From an uncultured Bacteroidales bacterium (GTDB lineage Bacteria; Bacteroidota; Bacteroidia; Bacteroidales; P3), in NCBI GenBank assembly GCA_937915785.1, contig CALGGY010000155.1, positions 10,521 through 74,520 on the forward strand: 64,000 nt of DNA. The letters run 5' to 3'. Positions 45,141 to 55,100 of this stretch are shown in pieces. Within the stretch, counting starts at the first letter, position 1, and each line of letters begins with the position of its first letter. The notes under the pieces were generated by a model. The model was not told where the DNA came from and did not search any database. It saw only the letters and a program-made list of their open reading frames with translations. A program made the translations under genes and the position numbers.

Positions 45141-45701
45141 TTAGTGTGATAGTGCTGAATTGCTTGTGACATTAGTTGATGTGCATGGCAGGTGTTTTGT
45201 TATATCCGATATTGTTGATATGATTGTTCCGCCATTATTTTTGTTGTCACAATCTCGCCATTCAATAGTTATTTGATAGGTTTTTGAAGTCCCGCAGTCT
45301 TTAGTTACGATTTTTTTTGTCATACTGCCGTTGGCCATGCCGTTTTGGATTTGTTCCTCAATGTTTGTCAGCATTTGGTCTTCAGTATTGTCGAGTAGTG
45401 TGGTCAAGTCTCCGCTTATGTTATAACTTGGGCTATATTCGGTAGGCCCTCTGCGGCATTTTTCCCAGCCGCCTTTAAGGCACTCAACATGGTATTCATG
45501 TATCACCGTGTTGTCTAGTTTTCTTATGGAATACGTGGTATTTACTTCTTTGTATCTAACACCAAGAAACAAGCGATACACTCCACCATCCTTGGTGTAT
45601 GTGGTCTTACGTATCACTTCTTTGTCGTCTTTTGCATTTGTTTTTGTTGAATATCCTATGAAAATAGAGAATATTAAAAATATTGCTATTATTTTTTTCA
45701 T
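45141..45701 (-). CDS. Small exported Cys-containing protein
   Basis: A 186-residue protein with a signal peptide (MKKIIAIFLIFSIFIGYSTK, cleavage probably after TNA). The mature part holds five Cys: VECLKGGWEKC, TKDCGTSK, WRDCDNK and LPCTSTN, with a beta-rich middle (GGVYRLFLGVRYKEVNTTYS). Such spacing could form disulfides, which the thioredoxin-like protein at the end of the operon might make or reduce. Family not recognised. The upstream leader is about 290 bases with a poly-C tract. Confidence 0.65.
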   Translation of the reverse strand: MKKIIAIFLIFSIFIGYSTKTNAKDDKEVIRKTTYTKDGGVYRLFLGVRYKEVNTTYSIRKLDNTVIHEYHVECLKGGWEKCRRGPTEYSPSYNISGDLTTLLDNTEDQMLTNIEEQIQNGMANGSMTKKIVTKDCGTSKTYQITIEWRDCDNKNNGGTIISTISDITKHLPCTSTNVTSNSALSH

Positions 45702-46046
45702 TTCGAATAAGTTTTAAAAGTTTTTACTGATTTTTTTTGTAAATTGCCCTATGATTTGCCTGCGGTTTTGCTCGCAGGCTAACTCAGGATAAAGCTTGGG
45801 GTTTTGAGCGTTTGACATAGCAAATGCAGTTGGAGAAGTTGTGGGTGTCGTGTTTTTTATTCGAAATGTGTATGAGATATGTGCAAAAGTGCTTAATTAT
45901 TACTGCTATATTGTAGTAAGTGGGGGGGGGGTATTTTATTGAATATCAATAAATTGCAATAAGTATTCATTGTATTATTTCGTGTTCGTTCCTTTCAACA
46001 AATATACATTTTATTTTTGAATAAAAGAATATTATTAGAAAAAAAA
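45702..46046. repeat. 345-base intergenic unit: promoter, poly-C tract, hairpin
   Basis: On the minus strand: a TATATTTG box (45999-46006); an ATG at 45970 whose frame reaches a 10-base C tract (45922-45931) after 13 codons and stops soon after; a hairpin GCCTGCG/CGCAGGC at 45758-45779. With one C fewer the frame would stay open to a TGA at 45784. A second small frame of 34 codons (45714-45818, MSNAQNPKLYPELACEQNRR at its start) ends 12 bases before the gene at 45701. No conventional gene otherwise. Layout mirrors the unit at 31612-31994. Confidence 0.45.
45999..46006 (-). promoter_or_regulatory. Predicted promoter of the thioredoxin/paralogue cluster
   Basis: TATATTTG on the minus strand fits TAnnTTTG; no clear -33 element. 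It lies 298 bases before the gene at 45701 and 29 bases before the small ORF at 45970. Confidence 0.4.
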
Positions 46047-47900
46047 TTATCTGAAACTTTGCATATCCACCAGTTTTTTGTAGATACCGTTTCGCGCAAT
46101 AAGTTGCTGGTGTGTGCCGGTTTCCACAATATTGCCGTGGTCGAGTACCACTATGTTGTCGGCGGTGGCAATGGTGGAGAGGCGGTGGGCAATAACTATG
46201 GCGGTGCGGTTGGCAAGCACACGGTTGAGGGCCTCCTGCACAAGGCGTTCCGATTCGGTGTCGAGGGCGGAGGTGGCCTCGTCGAGGATAAGAATGTCGG
46301 GGTTGGAGAGTATGGCGCGGGCTATGCAAAGGCGTTGGCGCTGCCCGCCGGAGAGACGGTCGCCACAGTCGCCGATGTTGGTTTGGTAGCCGTTGTCGAG
46401 TTGCATGATAAAGTCGTGGGCGTTGGCCACGCGTGCCGCCTGTTCCACCTGCTGCTGTGTGGCACCCGGGCAGCCGAAGGCTATGTTTCCGGCCACGGTG
46501 TCGTTGAACAGCACGGTGTCCTGCGACACTATTCCTATGTGGCTGCGAAGCTGGCTTATGGAGTACTGCCGTATGTCGGTGCCGTCGATAAGCAGTTGTC
46601 CCGATGTGCAGTCGTGGAACCGTGGCACAAGGTCGGCAAGGGTGGATTTGCCGGAACCCGAAGGCCCCACAATGGCCACTGTTTCGCCGCGGCGGACGGT
46701 GAGGTTTATGTCTGTAAGCACTTCGGTGCCGGCATTATACGCAAACGACACGTTTTTGAACTCTATCGACTGGGCAAGTCCGCCAAAAGGTTGTGGATCA
46801 ACTATTTCGGTAACGGTGTCGGGGGTTTGGAGCAGATCGTCGAGGCGCTGGGCGCAGGCGGTGCCTTTCTTTATCTGCGACATTGCGGTGGAAAAATCCT
46901 TGGCGGGATTTATCATCAGCACAAAAAGCATGATATATGTGATGAACAGCTCGGGAGTTAGGCCTGAGTCGTGGTTGAACACAAGGTACGATCCGAAAAT
47001 CAGTATCACTATCACCATGGTGTTGCCCAAAAAGTCGCTCACTGGCGAAGCAAGGTCTATGCGGCGGTAGATTTTGTTGCGCAAGCGTGTGTACGATTGG
47101 TTGAAACGTTGGAACCGCTCGTTGGAGAAATCTATTGCCGTAAAGGATTTGATGATACGCAGCCCCGAAATTGTCTCCTCAGTAAGGGAGGTGAGATATG
47201 AGGTCCGCTGCTGCAGTTCGGTGGATTTGCGGCGCAGATGACGTGTGAGGCGCGAAACAACAAATGCTATCACCGGAAGCAGCAACAAAGCGAAAAAAGT
47301 CAGTTTTACGTTGATATACAGCAACATAAGCAGGTACATAATGATTGTTACCACAGCTATCACCAGCTGCTGTATGGAAAGCATTATGTTTTCGTCGTAT
47401 TCCACCACATCGTTGCTAAACCGCGACAGGATATCGCCTTTGCGCGAGGCGGAGAAATAGGAGAGCGGCAGTCGGGCTATTTTTGCGTAAAGTGCGTTGC
47501 GGATGTCGCGGACCACGTAGGAGCGCACCCTGCCGATAAGCACAATGGACGGGTACGAGAACAGGTTTTTGAGCAGGTACTGCGAACAGAGAAGCAACGA
47601 AAACAGCATCACTGCCTTGGATTGGCCAAAGCCTATCAACCAGAAATAGAGCTTGTTGAGCCAATAGTTGAGGGTGTATCCATCGGCGGAAGCTTCGGCA
47701 ACAGCCTGAGTTCCTTCGGGTGGGAACAGGATTTTCAGAAAATCGGTGATGGACAGTATGGTAGTGAGGGTGAAAAACACCGAGAACACCGTGAGCAGGG
47801 CATACAAAGCCAGATGGCCGCCGTATGGTTTCAGAAAACGTTTTGTAAAACCTTTGGTGGCCGACACTTTCGCCTTGTCGGTGTTTTTCTGTTTTGCCAA
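46047..47900 (-). CDS. MsbA-like ABC exporter (permease-ATPase fusion)
   Basis: A 617-residue half-transporter. Six helices in residues about 25-325 form the exporter domain; the nucleotide-binding domain (about 370-617) has Walker A VGPSGSGKST near 410, a Q-loop, the ABC signature LSGGQRQRL and Walker B DILILDEATSALD, and H-loop IAHRLSTI. MsbA-type proteins flip lipid A or phospholipids; related proteins export drugs or peptides. The surrounding murA-type operon suggests an envelope lipid role, which is inference. It follows purB by 7 bases. Confidence 0.92.
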   Translation of the reverse strand: MAKQKNTDKAKVSATKGFTKRFLKPYGGHLALYALLTVFSVFFTLTTILSITDFLKILFPPEGTQAVAEASADGYTLNYWLNKLYFWLIGFGQSKAVMLFSLLLCSQYLLKNLFSYPSIVLIGRVRSYVVRDIRNALYAKIARLPLSYFSASRKGDILSRFSNDVVEYDENIMLSIQQLVIAVVTIIMYLLMLLYINVKLTFFALLLLPVIAFVVSRLTRHLRRKSTELQQRTSYLTSLTEETISGLRIIKSFTAIDFSNERFQRFNQSYTRLRNKIYRRIDLASPVSDFLGNTMVIVILIFGSYLVFNHDSGLTPELFITYIMLFVLMINPAKDFSTAMSQIKKGTACAQRLDDLLQTPDTVTEIVDPQPFGGLAQSIEFKNVSFAYNAGTEVLTDINLTVRRGETVAIVGPSGSGKSTLADLVPRFHDCTSGQLLIDGTDIRQYSISQLRSHIGIVSQDTVLFNDTVAGNIAFGCPGATQQQVEQAARVANAHDFIMQLDNGYQTNIGDCGDRLSGGQRQRLCIARAILSNPDILILDEATSALDTESERLVQEALNRVLANRTAIVIAHRLSTIATADNIVVLDHGNIVETGTHQQLIARNGIYKKLVDMQSFR

Positions 47901-47907
47901 AGAATAG

Positions 47908-49254
47908 CTATTTTAGTTTCAAACCTACGTAGTTGTGGGGTGTTATCTGGCGTATGCGCTGTTTCACTTCGTCACTCACGTCGAGGGTTTCCACAAAGTC
48001 GGCAATGGTTTGCGCGTTCACTTTCGAGTTGGTGCGGGTGAGCTGTTTCAGAGTTTCGTAGGGGTTGGGGTAGCCCACGCTGCGCAGTATGGTTTGTATG
48101 GCTTCGGCCACCACAGCCCAGTTGTTTTCGAGGTCGTTGTAGAGTTGCTGTTCGTTGAGGATGAGTTTTCCCAGACCCTTTTCCAATGAGCTAAGCGCAA
48201 TCAGGGTATGTGCCACCGGCACGCCGATGTTGCGGCTCACGGTGGAGTCGGTAAGGTCGCGTTGCAGGCGCGATATGGGCAGCTTGTGGGAGAGGTGTTC
48301 GAAAATGGCGTTGGCCATGCCGAGGTTGCCTTCGGCGTTCTCGAAATCGATGGGGTTCACCTTGTGCGGCATTGCCGACGAGCCCACTTCGCCATCCTTT
48401 ATTTTCTGTTTGAAATACTCCATGGAGATGTATGTCCAGATGTCGCGACACAAGTCGATGAGTATCACGTTGATACGCTTACAGGTGTCGAAATAGGCGG
48501 CCATGTTGTCGTAATTTTCTATCTGCGTGGTGTATTGCAGGCGCTGCAGGTGCAGGTGGTTGCACACAAAATTGTTGGCAAATTGCTGCCAGTCTATCTC
48601 GGGGTATGCCACAAGGTGTGCGTTGAGGTTGCCGGTGGCGCCTCCGAACTTGGCGTTGAAGGGAATATTCTGGAAATGAGCCATTTGTTGGCGCAGGCGG
48701 TAGGCAAACACTTTGAACTCTTTGCCCAATGTGGTGGGCGATGCGGGCTGGCCGTGGGTGTGTGCCAGCATGGGTATGTCTTTCCACTCGTCGGCTTTGG
48801 CGTCGAGCAGGTCGGCTATGTGCGAAATGGCCGGCAGCAGCACCTCGTCGTGGCAGTTTTTGAGCATCATGGGCATAGAGGTGTTGTTGATGTCCTGCGA
48901 TGTCAGACCAAAATGTACAAATTCCTTATATTCAACCAATTGCAACTCATCAAAACGACGTTTGATAAAATACTCCACAGCTTTTACATCGTGGTTGGTT
49001 GTTTTTTCTACATCTTTGATTTCCAACGCATTGCTTTCGGAAAAATTTTGATATATGGCACGCAGTTTGGGATACAGGCTTTTGTCAAAATTTTTCAGCT
49101 GAGGCAAAGGCAGCTCGCAAAGTGCTATAAAATATTCTATTTCCACCGTTACGCGGTAGCGGATAAGAGCCTGTTCGGAGAAATATCCGGCAAGGGGTTC
49201 CACTTTGCTGCGGTAGCGTCCGTCGATGGGGCTTATGGCTTGTAGTGTGTTCAT
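47908..49254 (-). CDS. purB: Adenylosuccinate lyase
   Basis: Catalyses two fumarate-releasing steps of purine synthesis (SAICAR to AICAR, adenylosuccinate to AMP) in the cytoplasm. The 448-residue protein begins MNTLQAISPIDGRYRSKVEP and contains KTTNHDVKAVEYFIK, AHTHGQPASPTTLGKE and the fumarase/lyase signature GSSAMPHKVNPIDFENAEGN at residues about 288-307. Length typical of the E. coli-type PurB. It lies 11 bases after the PHP phosphatase gene. Confidence 0.96.
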   Translation of the reverse strand: MNTLQAISPIDGRYRSKVEPLAGYFSEQALIRYRVTVEIEYFIALCELPLPQLKNFDKSLYPKLRAIYQNFSESNALEIKDVEKTTNHDVKAVEYFIKRRFDELQLVEYKEFVHFGLTSQDINNTSMPMMLKNCHDEVLLPAISHIADLLDAKADEWKDIPMLAHTHGQPASPTTLGKEFKVFAYRLRQQMAHFQNIPFNAKFGGATGNLNAHLVAYPEIDWQQFANNFVCNHLHLQRLQYTTQIENYDNMAAYFDTCKRINVILIDLCRDIWTYISMEYFKQKIKDGEVGSSAMPHKVNPIDFENAEGNLGMANAIFEHLSHKLPISRLQRDLTDSTVSRNIGVPVAHTLIALSSLEKGLGKLILNEQQLYNDLENNWAVVAEAIQTILRSVGYPNPYETLKQLTRTNSKVNAQTIADFVETLDVSDEVKQRIRQITPHNYVGLKLK

Positions 49255-49265
49255 TGCAATTGGTG

Positions 49266-50003
49266 TTATATTGTGTTGTTGAGGAATTCGTTGTTGTCGA
49301 GCATTTTACGGAATTTACGGTCTTGGCAGGTATTTACAAGGGCTTCGAGATAAGTGCGGTTGTGTATGTCGGTGCCAAGGAATTCGGTCCAGCCGTTGGC
49401 CACATACTTGTAGCTTTCGGTAAGTGTGGACTTGCCGTAAAAACCTCCGAATGAGTTGATGTTCGACTGGAAAAAAACGCCCTGCTCTTTGAGGGTTTTG
49501 GGTATTTCGGGATGTTCGTGAAAATAAAGGTAGCGTTCGGGGTGTGCCAATATCACTTCGTGTCCCATTCTCTGCAGTTCGAAAACCAGTTCGCTCACGC
49601 CGAGAATGGCTTGGTTGAAATTGAATTCGATAAGCAGGTAGTGGTCGTTCATTTTCAGGAAACGATTGGTTTCCATTCGTTTGCGAAATCCGCTATCGAC
49701 AAGGTATTCGCCGCCCACTATCAGTTCCATGGGCACATTGTTTTCGGCCAACACTTTCCGCAGCTCGTCGACGCGGCGCAGAATGTCGTCTTCATCGTTT
49801 TGGAACTTGTAGGTCTGGAAATGCGAGGTGAGGCATATTTTGGTGTATCCGAGTTCAGCCATCCGGCGGATGCATTCGAGGCTGGTGTCGTAGCTTTGCG
49901 AGCCGTCGTCTACCTTGGGTATAAGATGGGAGTGTATGTCGGTTTGTATCGCCGCCAGTGCGCCATCGGGGTCGGGAGTTTTGAAAAATTTGTCGAAAAT
50001 CAC
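49266..50003 (-). CDS. PHP-domain tyrosine phosphatase (CpsB/CapC family)
   Basis: A 245-residue cytoplasmic protein of the CpsB/CapC (YwqE) family of manganese-dependent tyrosine phosphatases that act on capsule-synthesis kinases in other bacteria. Metal-binding motifs: TDIHSHLIPKVDDGSQ near residue 20-37, CLTSHFQTYK, LAHPERYLYF and the final GTDIHNR. No capsule kinase gene is adjacent, so its partner is unknown. It lies 11 bases before purB and 17 after murA. Confidence 0.9.
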   Translation of the reverse strand: MIFDKFFKTPDPDGALAAIQTDIHSHLIPKVDDGSQSYDTSLECIRRMAELGYTKICLTSHFQTYKFQNDEDDILRRVDELRKVLAENNVPMELIVGGEYLVDSGFRKRMETNRFLKMNDHYLLIEFNFNQAILGVSELVFELQRMGHEVILAHPERYLYFHEHPEIPKTLKEQGVFFQSNINSFGGFYGKSTLTESYKYVANGWTEFLGTDIHNRTYLEALVNTCQDRKFRKMLDNNEFLNNTI

Positions 50004-50020
50004 TGTTTTACAGGTATTTG

Positions 50021-51322
50021 TCAGTCAATACGTTTGATATCGGCACCGATGTTTCGCAACCTTTGGTCGATGTTTTGGTAGCCACGGTCTATCTGTTCTA
50101 TGTTGTCGATACGGCTTTCGCCGGTGGCGGATAGTGCGGCTATAAGCAGAGCCACGCCGGCGCGTATGTCGGGCGAGCTCATGCGTATGCCACGCAGGTT
50201 GTGTTTGCGGTTGAGGCCTATAACGGTGGCGCGGTGGGGGTCGCAGAGGATTATCTGTGCGCCCATGTCTATCAGTTTGTCCACAAAGAACAGTCGGCTT
50301 TCGAACATTTTCTGGTGTATCAGCACGCTGCCGTCGGCCTGAATGGCGGTAACAAGGGCTATGCTGATGAGGTCGGGGGTGAAACCGGGCCACGGGGCGT
50401 CGGATATGTTCATGATGGAGCCGTCCATAAAGCGCTCCACGGCGTAGTGTTCTTGCGACGGTATTATCATGTCGCCGTCTTTCTGCCAGATTTCCACTCC
50501 CAGCCTGCGGAACACCTGCGGTATCAGTCCCAGATGTTCGAACCCCACATCTTTCAGGGTTATCTCCGACTGTGTCATGGCGGCCATGCCGATAAAGCTT
50601 CCCACCTCAATCATGTCGGGCAGCAGGCGGTGCGAACAGCCTCCGAGCGATTCTACGCCGGTGATGGTGAGCAAATTGGACCCTATGCCCGATATTTGCG
50701 CTCCCATGCGGTTCAGCATTTTGCACAGCTGGTAGACGTAGGGTTCGCAAGCGGCGTTCATTATGGTGGTGGTGCCTTTGGCCAGCACTGCGGCCATCAC
50801 TATGTTGGCGGTGCCGGTTACGGAGGCTTCGTCGAGGAGCATGTAGCAGCCGTTGAGCTTGGGCGACTCAATGGTATAGTACTGGTAGTTGTAGCTGATG
50901 GTGGCCCCCAGTTTTTCCAAACCAATGAAATGCGTGTCAAGCCGGCGACGGCCTATCTTGTCGCCTCCGGGCTGTGGGAATACCGCTTTGCCAAAGCGCG
51001 ACAGCAGCGGTCCTGCAAGCATTATGGAGCCTCGCAGCTGAGCGGCGGCGGCGCAGAAATCATCGCTGTCGAGGCGTGCAAGGTCGATATTGTCGGACTG
51101 AAAAATGTAGGTGTCGGGGAGCGGATGTTCCACTTTCACGCCTATAAGCCGCAGAATTTCAATAAGTTTGTTTACATCTCGGATATTCGGTACATTTTCA
51201 ATGGTTACCTTGTCGGACGTGAGTACCGTGGCGCAAATAACCTGCAATGCTTCGTTTTTGGCACCTTGCGGAACTATCACACCTTTCATTTTGTTGCCGC
51301 CTGTTATCAAGAAAGAGCTCAT
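50021..51322 (-). CDS. murA: UDP-N-acetylglucosamine 1-carboxyvinyltransferase
   Basis: First committed step of peptidoglycan synthesis: transfers enolpyruvate from PEP to UDP-GlcNAc. The 433-residue protein begins with the family's GGNKMKGVIVPQGAKNEAL. The active-site loop, usually PGGCxIG with a catalytic Cys, reads FPQPGGDKIGRRRLDTH, so Asp121 replaces Cys. This Cys-to-Asp change is known to remove fosfomycin alkylation while keeping activity. It follows the DUF4290 gene by 22 bases. Confidence 0.96.
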   Translation of the reverse strand: MSSFLITGGNKMKGVIVPQGAKNEALQVICATVLTSDKVTIENVPNIRDVNKLIEILRLIGVKVEHPLPDTYIFQSDNIDLARLDSDDFCAAAAQLRGSIMLAGPLLSRFGKAVFPQPGGDKIGRRRLDTHFIGLEKLGATISYNYQYYTIESPKLNGCYMLLDEASVTGTANIVMAAVLAKGTTTIMNAACEPYVYQLCKMLNRMGAQISGIGSNLLTITGVESLGGCSHRLLPDMIEVGSFIGMAAMTQSEITLKDVGFEHLGLIPQVFRRLGVEIWQKDGDMIIPSQEHYAVERFMDGSIMNISDAPWPGFTPDLISIALVTAIQADGSVLIHQKMFESRLFFVDKLIDMGAQIILCDPHRATVIGLNRKHNLRGIRMSSPDIRAGVALLIAALSATGESRIDNIEQIDRGYQNIDQRLRNIGADIKRID

Positions 51323-51344
51323 GGTTTCCGGATGTTTTTATAAG

Positions 51345-52031
51345 TTATTTGGAGCTCTGGTGGTTTTTGTTTTTCTTGTTCGATTTCACCTTCACCGAGT
51401 TTGCCTGATGTTTTTGGCCCTGTTTTTTCTTAACGCGGTTTGGGTTTTGACCTTTTGAGCCGTTGGACGCCTGCGAGTTGTTTTCGTACTCTTTGGTGGC
51501 GAGCAATTGGAAATCGTCGCGAAGTTTCAGTTTGCCGGTGCTCAGCTGGTCGAACTGCTCGAAAATAATGTCGTCGCCAACGGTGTTGCGGTTCCAAGTG
51601 AGGTAAGAGCGTTTCATCTGGTGTGCGATGAGCTCGATAAGGGTTTCCTTTTCCTCACCTTCGTGATATGATGACACTTTTTCGATAAGGTCCTCGAGCA
51701 CTTTGCCGTAGTGGCGGTAGTTTATCTTGCGGGTGTGATATTTGAGCGGCCTGGGTTGGAACGATATGTTGTTTTCGTGCGAAACGGGATAGGGGCTGTC
51801 CACATCCAGCTCAAAGTTCGACATCAGAAGCAGGTGGTCCCACAGTTTGTGTTTGTAGTCGGTTTCTTCCTTCACCTTGGGGTTCACCTGAGCCATCACG
51901 TTGACTATGCTGGCGGCCACGGCGTTGCGTTTGTCGCGGTCCTCTATGGATTTGGCGTAGTCTATCAGTTTGTATATGTTGCGCCCGTAGTCGGTTATCT
52001 GCAGTTTGGGCCGTTTTGTGTTATATTCCAT
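51345..52031 (-). CDS. DUF4290 family protein
   Basis: A 228-residue protein from the Met at 52031 (MEYNTKRPKLQITDYGRNIY). An upstream Met at 52052 exists, but the promoter box at 52066 leaves almost no leader for it, so 52031 is preferred. Residues 1-165 are the DUF4290 domain (Bacteroidetes-specific, helical: AKSIEDRDKRNAVAASIVNV, TDYKHKLWDHLLLMSNFELD, IELIAHQMKRSYLTWN). The last 45 residues are a basic Lys/Gln/Asn-rich tail that could bind nucleic acid. Function unknown; first gene of the operon with murA. Confidence 0.87.
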   Translation of the reverse strand: MEYNTKRPKLQITDYGRNIYKLIDYAKSIEDRDKRNAVAASIVNVMAQVNPKVKEETDYKHKLWDHLLLMSNFELDVDSPYPVSHENNISFQPRPLKYHTRKINYRHYGKVLEDLIEKVSSYHEGEEKETLIELIAHQMKRSYLTWNRNTVGDDIIFEQFDQLSTGKLKLRDDFQLLATKEYENNSQASNGSKGQNPNRVKKKQGQKHQANSVKVKSNKKNKNHQSSK

Positions 52032-52065
52032 TTTTTTCGGTTGGTATGACATTAAGTAGAAAATG

Positions 52066-52073
52066 CAAAGATA
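52066..52073 (-). promoter_or_regulatory. Predicted promoter of the DUF4290-murA-PHP-purB-ABC operon
   Basis: TATCTTTG on the minus strand, 35 bases before the chosen start at 52031. It decides against the start at 52052. Confidence 0.6.
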
Positions 52074-52116
52074 CGATTTTTTTTGCTATTTTTCACTATT
52101 ATTTTTTGACAATGGT

Positions 52117-55100
52117 TTATTCTTCGCTGTCGCCGGAGTCCTCTTCTTCCTCAAACATTTCGTCGTCGCCTTCATCTTCGAAAGTTTCCATTTTCTTGGT
52201 GAAACGCCCCACTTCGGAAGCATTGGTAACCAGGCGATAGCGATAGGTGCCGTCGGAGGTTTTCACCTCGCGGTTCTTGGCTCCGCGTATCAGGTCGTCG
52301 AATTCCACAAAGCTCGATTTTATGAGCATCACGTGTTTGTCGAGGTCGTAGTTAAAATAATACCAGTGGTCCTTGGCTATTTGCAAATAAATGACGAGAC
52401 GTGTGCCGGTTTTGCGTTTAACGAACTGCATCTTGGTACGTACTTTCTTATGTATCTGCATCTTGCCAACGCTGGTGAGGGTGGCGGTGCCGTTGGCGTA
52501 GTAGCCGAAGCCCTGCAGGTATTTCCAGTTTATGTTGCCAAAGAACAGAGTGTGTTTGAACAGGTCGGGCAGTTTGCCGAAGTCGCCGCTGCCCACCAAG
52601 TCGTTGTAGGTTTCTTCGCCTTTTTCGCCCATGGCGTCCATCAGGGCTTTACGCATCATCGGATTTTCGGGGTCGGCCTGGGCCAGACCGAGGTCGTCGG
52701 CAATGTACTGTCCCATCATGTTCACAGCCTCTTCGGCCATCGGAAAATCGAAACCGAACAGCATGTTTATGTTGCAGTCCTCTTTTTTGTCGTCGATGTT
52801 GATGCTGCCGTACGAGTAGGTCTTTATTGCCTCGTTCTGTTTAATTTCGAAATTGAGCTTGCCTTCGCCATACACCTCGCAGGACTGTGTTTTCAGCGAC
52901 AGGTAGTTGCCCGGCACTTCGGCTATGTTCTCCAGTTTTTCGTGGCTGCCGATGCGGTATTCCTTACGTATCTTGTCGTAGGTGAGGAATCCCGAAGCGC
53001 CCAGTATCTCGTTGTCCACGGCTTTATCCTTGGTAAGGAAAGCGCTGTAGGGTTTCATGTCGTCGAGGTTGAAGAGCACCGATGCTGTCATGCGGTTGTT
53101 CTTGCTGTCGGTGGGAATTTCGGCCACGGGAATTTCGATATGTTGCGGGTCGATATTGCCTTTGAAACGCAGGAACCCGAGTTCTTCGCCCTCTTTCACG
53201 CAGTTGTGCACCAGCTGCACGCCGCCGGCAAAGATGTAGTCTTTCTCCTGTGCGTTCACCGTAACGTCGCCCATGTAGCGGAAAGCGGAGCTAAGCTTGA
53301 AGTCGGCGCTGTCGCTGATGTAGCCCTTGCCGTAGCTTGTGCCTTGTGCGTTGGGCATAACGGAGCTGAGGAGTATTTTCTGCACTTTTTTGTCCTCGTC
53401 GATATAGTCGATGGTTGCCGAGGCGGAGTACATGGTGCGCGACGATATGTCGGCGGTGGCGTTGTACATAAGGTGGAACATTTGGTCGGTGTTGGCTACT
53501 ATGCGAGCTTTTTCGAGCTGTGCCATCTTGCCCTTGGCCAGTATTTGCAGCGAGTCGCCGTTGGGGGCGATAGCGGCGTCGGCCACATACACGATGAAGG
53601 TGTTTTTGGCTGTAAGCCGTGCCTGATTGTAGCGGTACACGCCTTCGGTGGAGTAGAAATTGAGGCTGTCGTAGGCTGGCGAGGTGGCCACAAAGAGGGC
53701 GCCGGGCTGACCTTTGTGTATGCGTTTGCGGAGGTCGAGGTTTTCCATGCCGCCGGTGTTCTCCGACTTGCTGTTTTTCAGCGAAAGCTCGTGTTTGTCC
53801 ATCGCCCATGTGGCTTTGTCGATGTATGCGGCATAGTTCATCATGGGCAGTGTGGTGCGGTTTATCTCCTCGTTGCTCACAATGTCGCCCTTGCGGTTTT
53901 TGTAGTCGATGTTGGTGCGCACGTTGTTGGCCCAGAAAGCCCAGTCGTCGAAAAGGTCGGATTTGACCCTGAACATCGACTGGCGCGCGTTCATGTCGGT
54001 ACGGCGCATGTTGAAAGTGTCGGATGTTATCTCGGCGTCGAGCAGGGTTGCCACTCCCGATCCGGTAAGTCCGCCGGGGCGAAGGGTGAGGCTTCCGGCA
54101 AGTTTAGTTTCCTTGTGGTACATGCTGAAAGGAGCCCCTTTGGCACGCTGGCTAACAATCATTTCATCGCGGTAGGGGTACCAGCGCTGGTTGGCCTTGC
54201 CTATCTGGGCGTCGGGGAATTCGGTGCCGCCGGCCAGCTGTTCCTTTATATAAAAGGTGTCGGTGGTGGCGTACATCGAGTCGGGCAGGAACACAATGTC
54301 GTTGGTTTTTGTGGTGGAGCTGAGGTAGGATATTTCGCCTCTGCCGAGGAAACCTTTGTAGCTCAGGTCGATGGTCTGGTTGTAGTGGCCTTTTCCGCCG
54401 TAGAGCGGCAAACCGTTTTTGGGAGTGTTCATCACAAATCCGAGCGAGTAGTCGGGCTGCACGCGCAGGGGCTCTTTTATGTCGGGGAAAATGCCTGCCG
54501 AGTTGAGGGTGCCGGCAAACACAAGGCTGTCGGTCTGGAATTTCAGCATTTTTTTGATGGTGAACGGTTCGAGGGTGTAGAAGAAACGGCCGCGCACGTA
54601 TCCGGGTATGCGCGCTGCCTTGTTGTCGTAATACACGTAGCTTTTCTGCTTGCTGTTGAAAATGGGGTAGTCCTTGGTACGCTTAAGGCTGGAGTGGTTG
54701 TCGGGTGCGTCGATAAGAATTTCGCCAACAAGCTGGTTTATAGGCGATTTCACACGTTCCCACTTGGGTGGGTTGGTGAACGAGGTTACGGAGAACCACA
54801 TGGAGTCTATCTGCGGAAGGTCCAGTTTGAACTGGTCGTAGAGGAAAGTGCTGTTCGACACCACCATTTCGAACCTGCCGGCGTTGATGTATCCGTCGAA
54901 AAGTATGTCGCGGTTTTTCTTAACGGTTATTTTCTGGTCCTTGGGGTAAATGGCCACTTTCTGCGAGTCGCTCACCACAAATTTCTCCACGCCTTCCATT
55001 TTCAGGTCGCAGCTCTTGAGGTCGAGCACGGCATTTGAGGTGTTTTTGGTGGCCGACACAAGGTTTATGGCGTCGTAGTCTATGTCCTTGGCCTTGGCGT

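Noticed and set aside
52063..55038. A plus-strand open frame of 991 codons antisense to the 1514-residue gene
   Set aside because: It is rich in Val, His, Phe and Gly with no domain, typical of the shadow of a real gene; the minus frame has a signal peptide and a promoter box.
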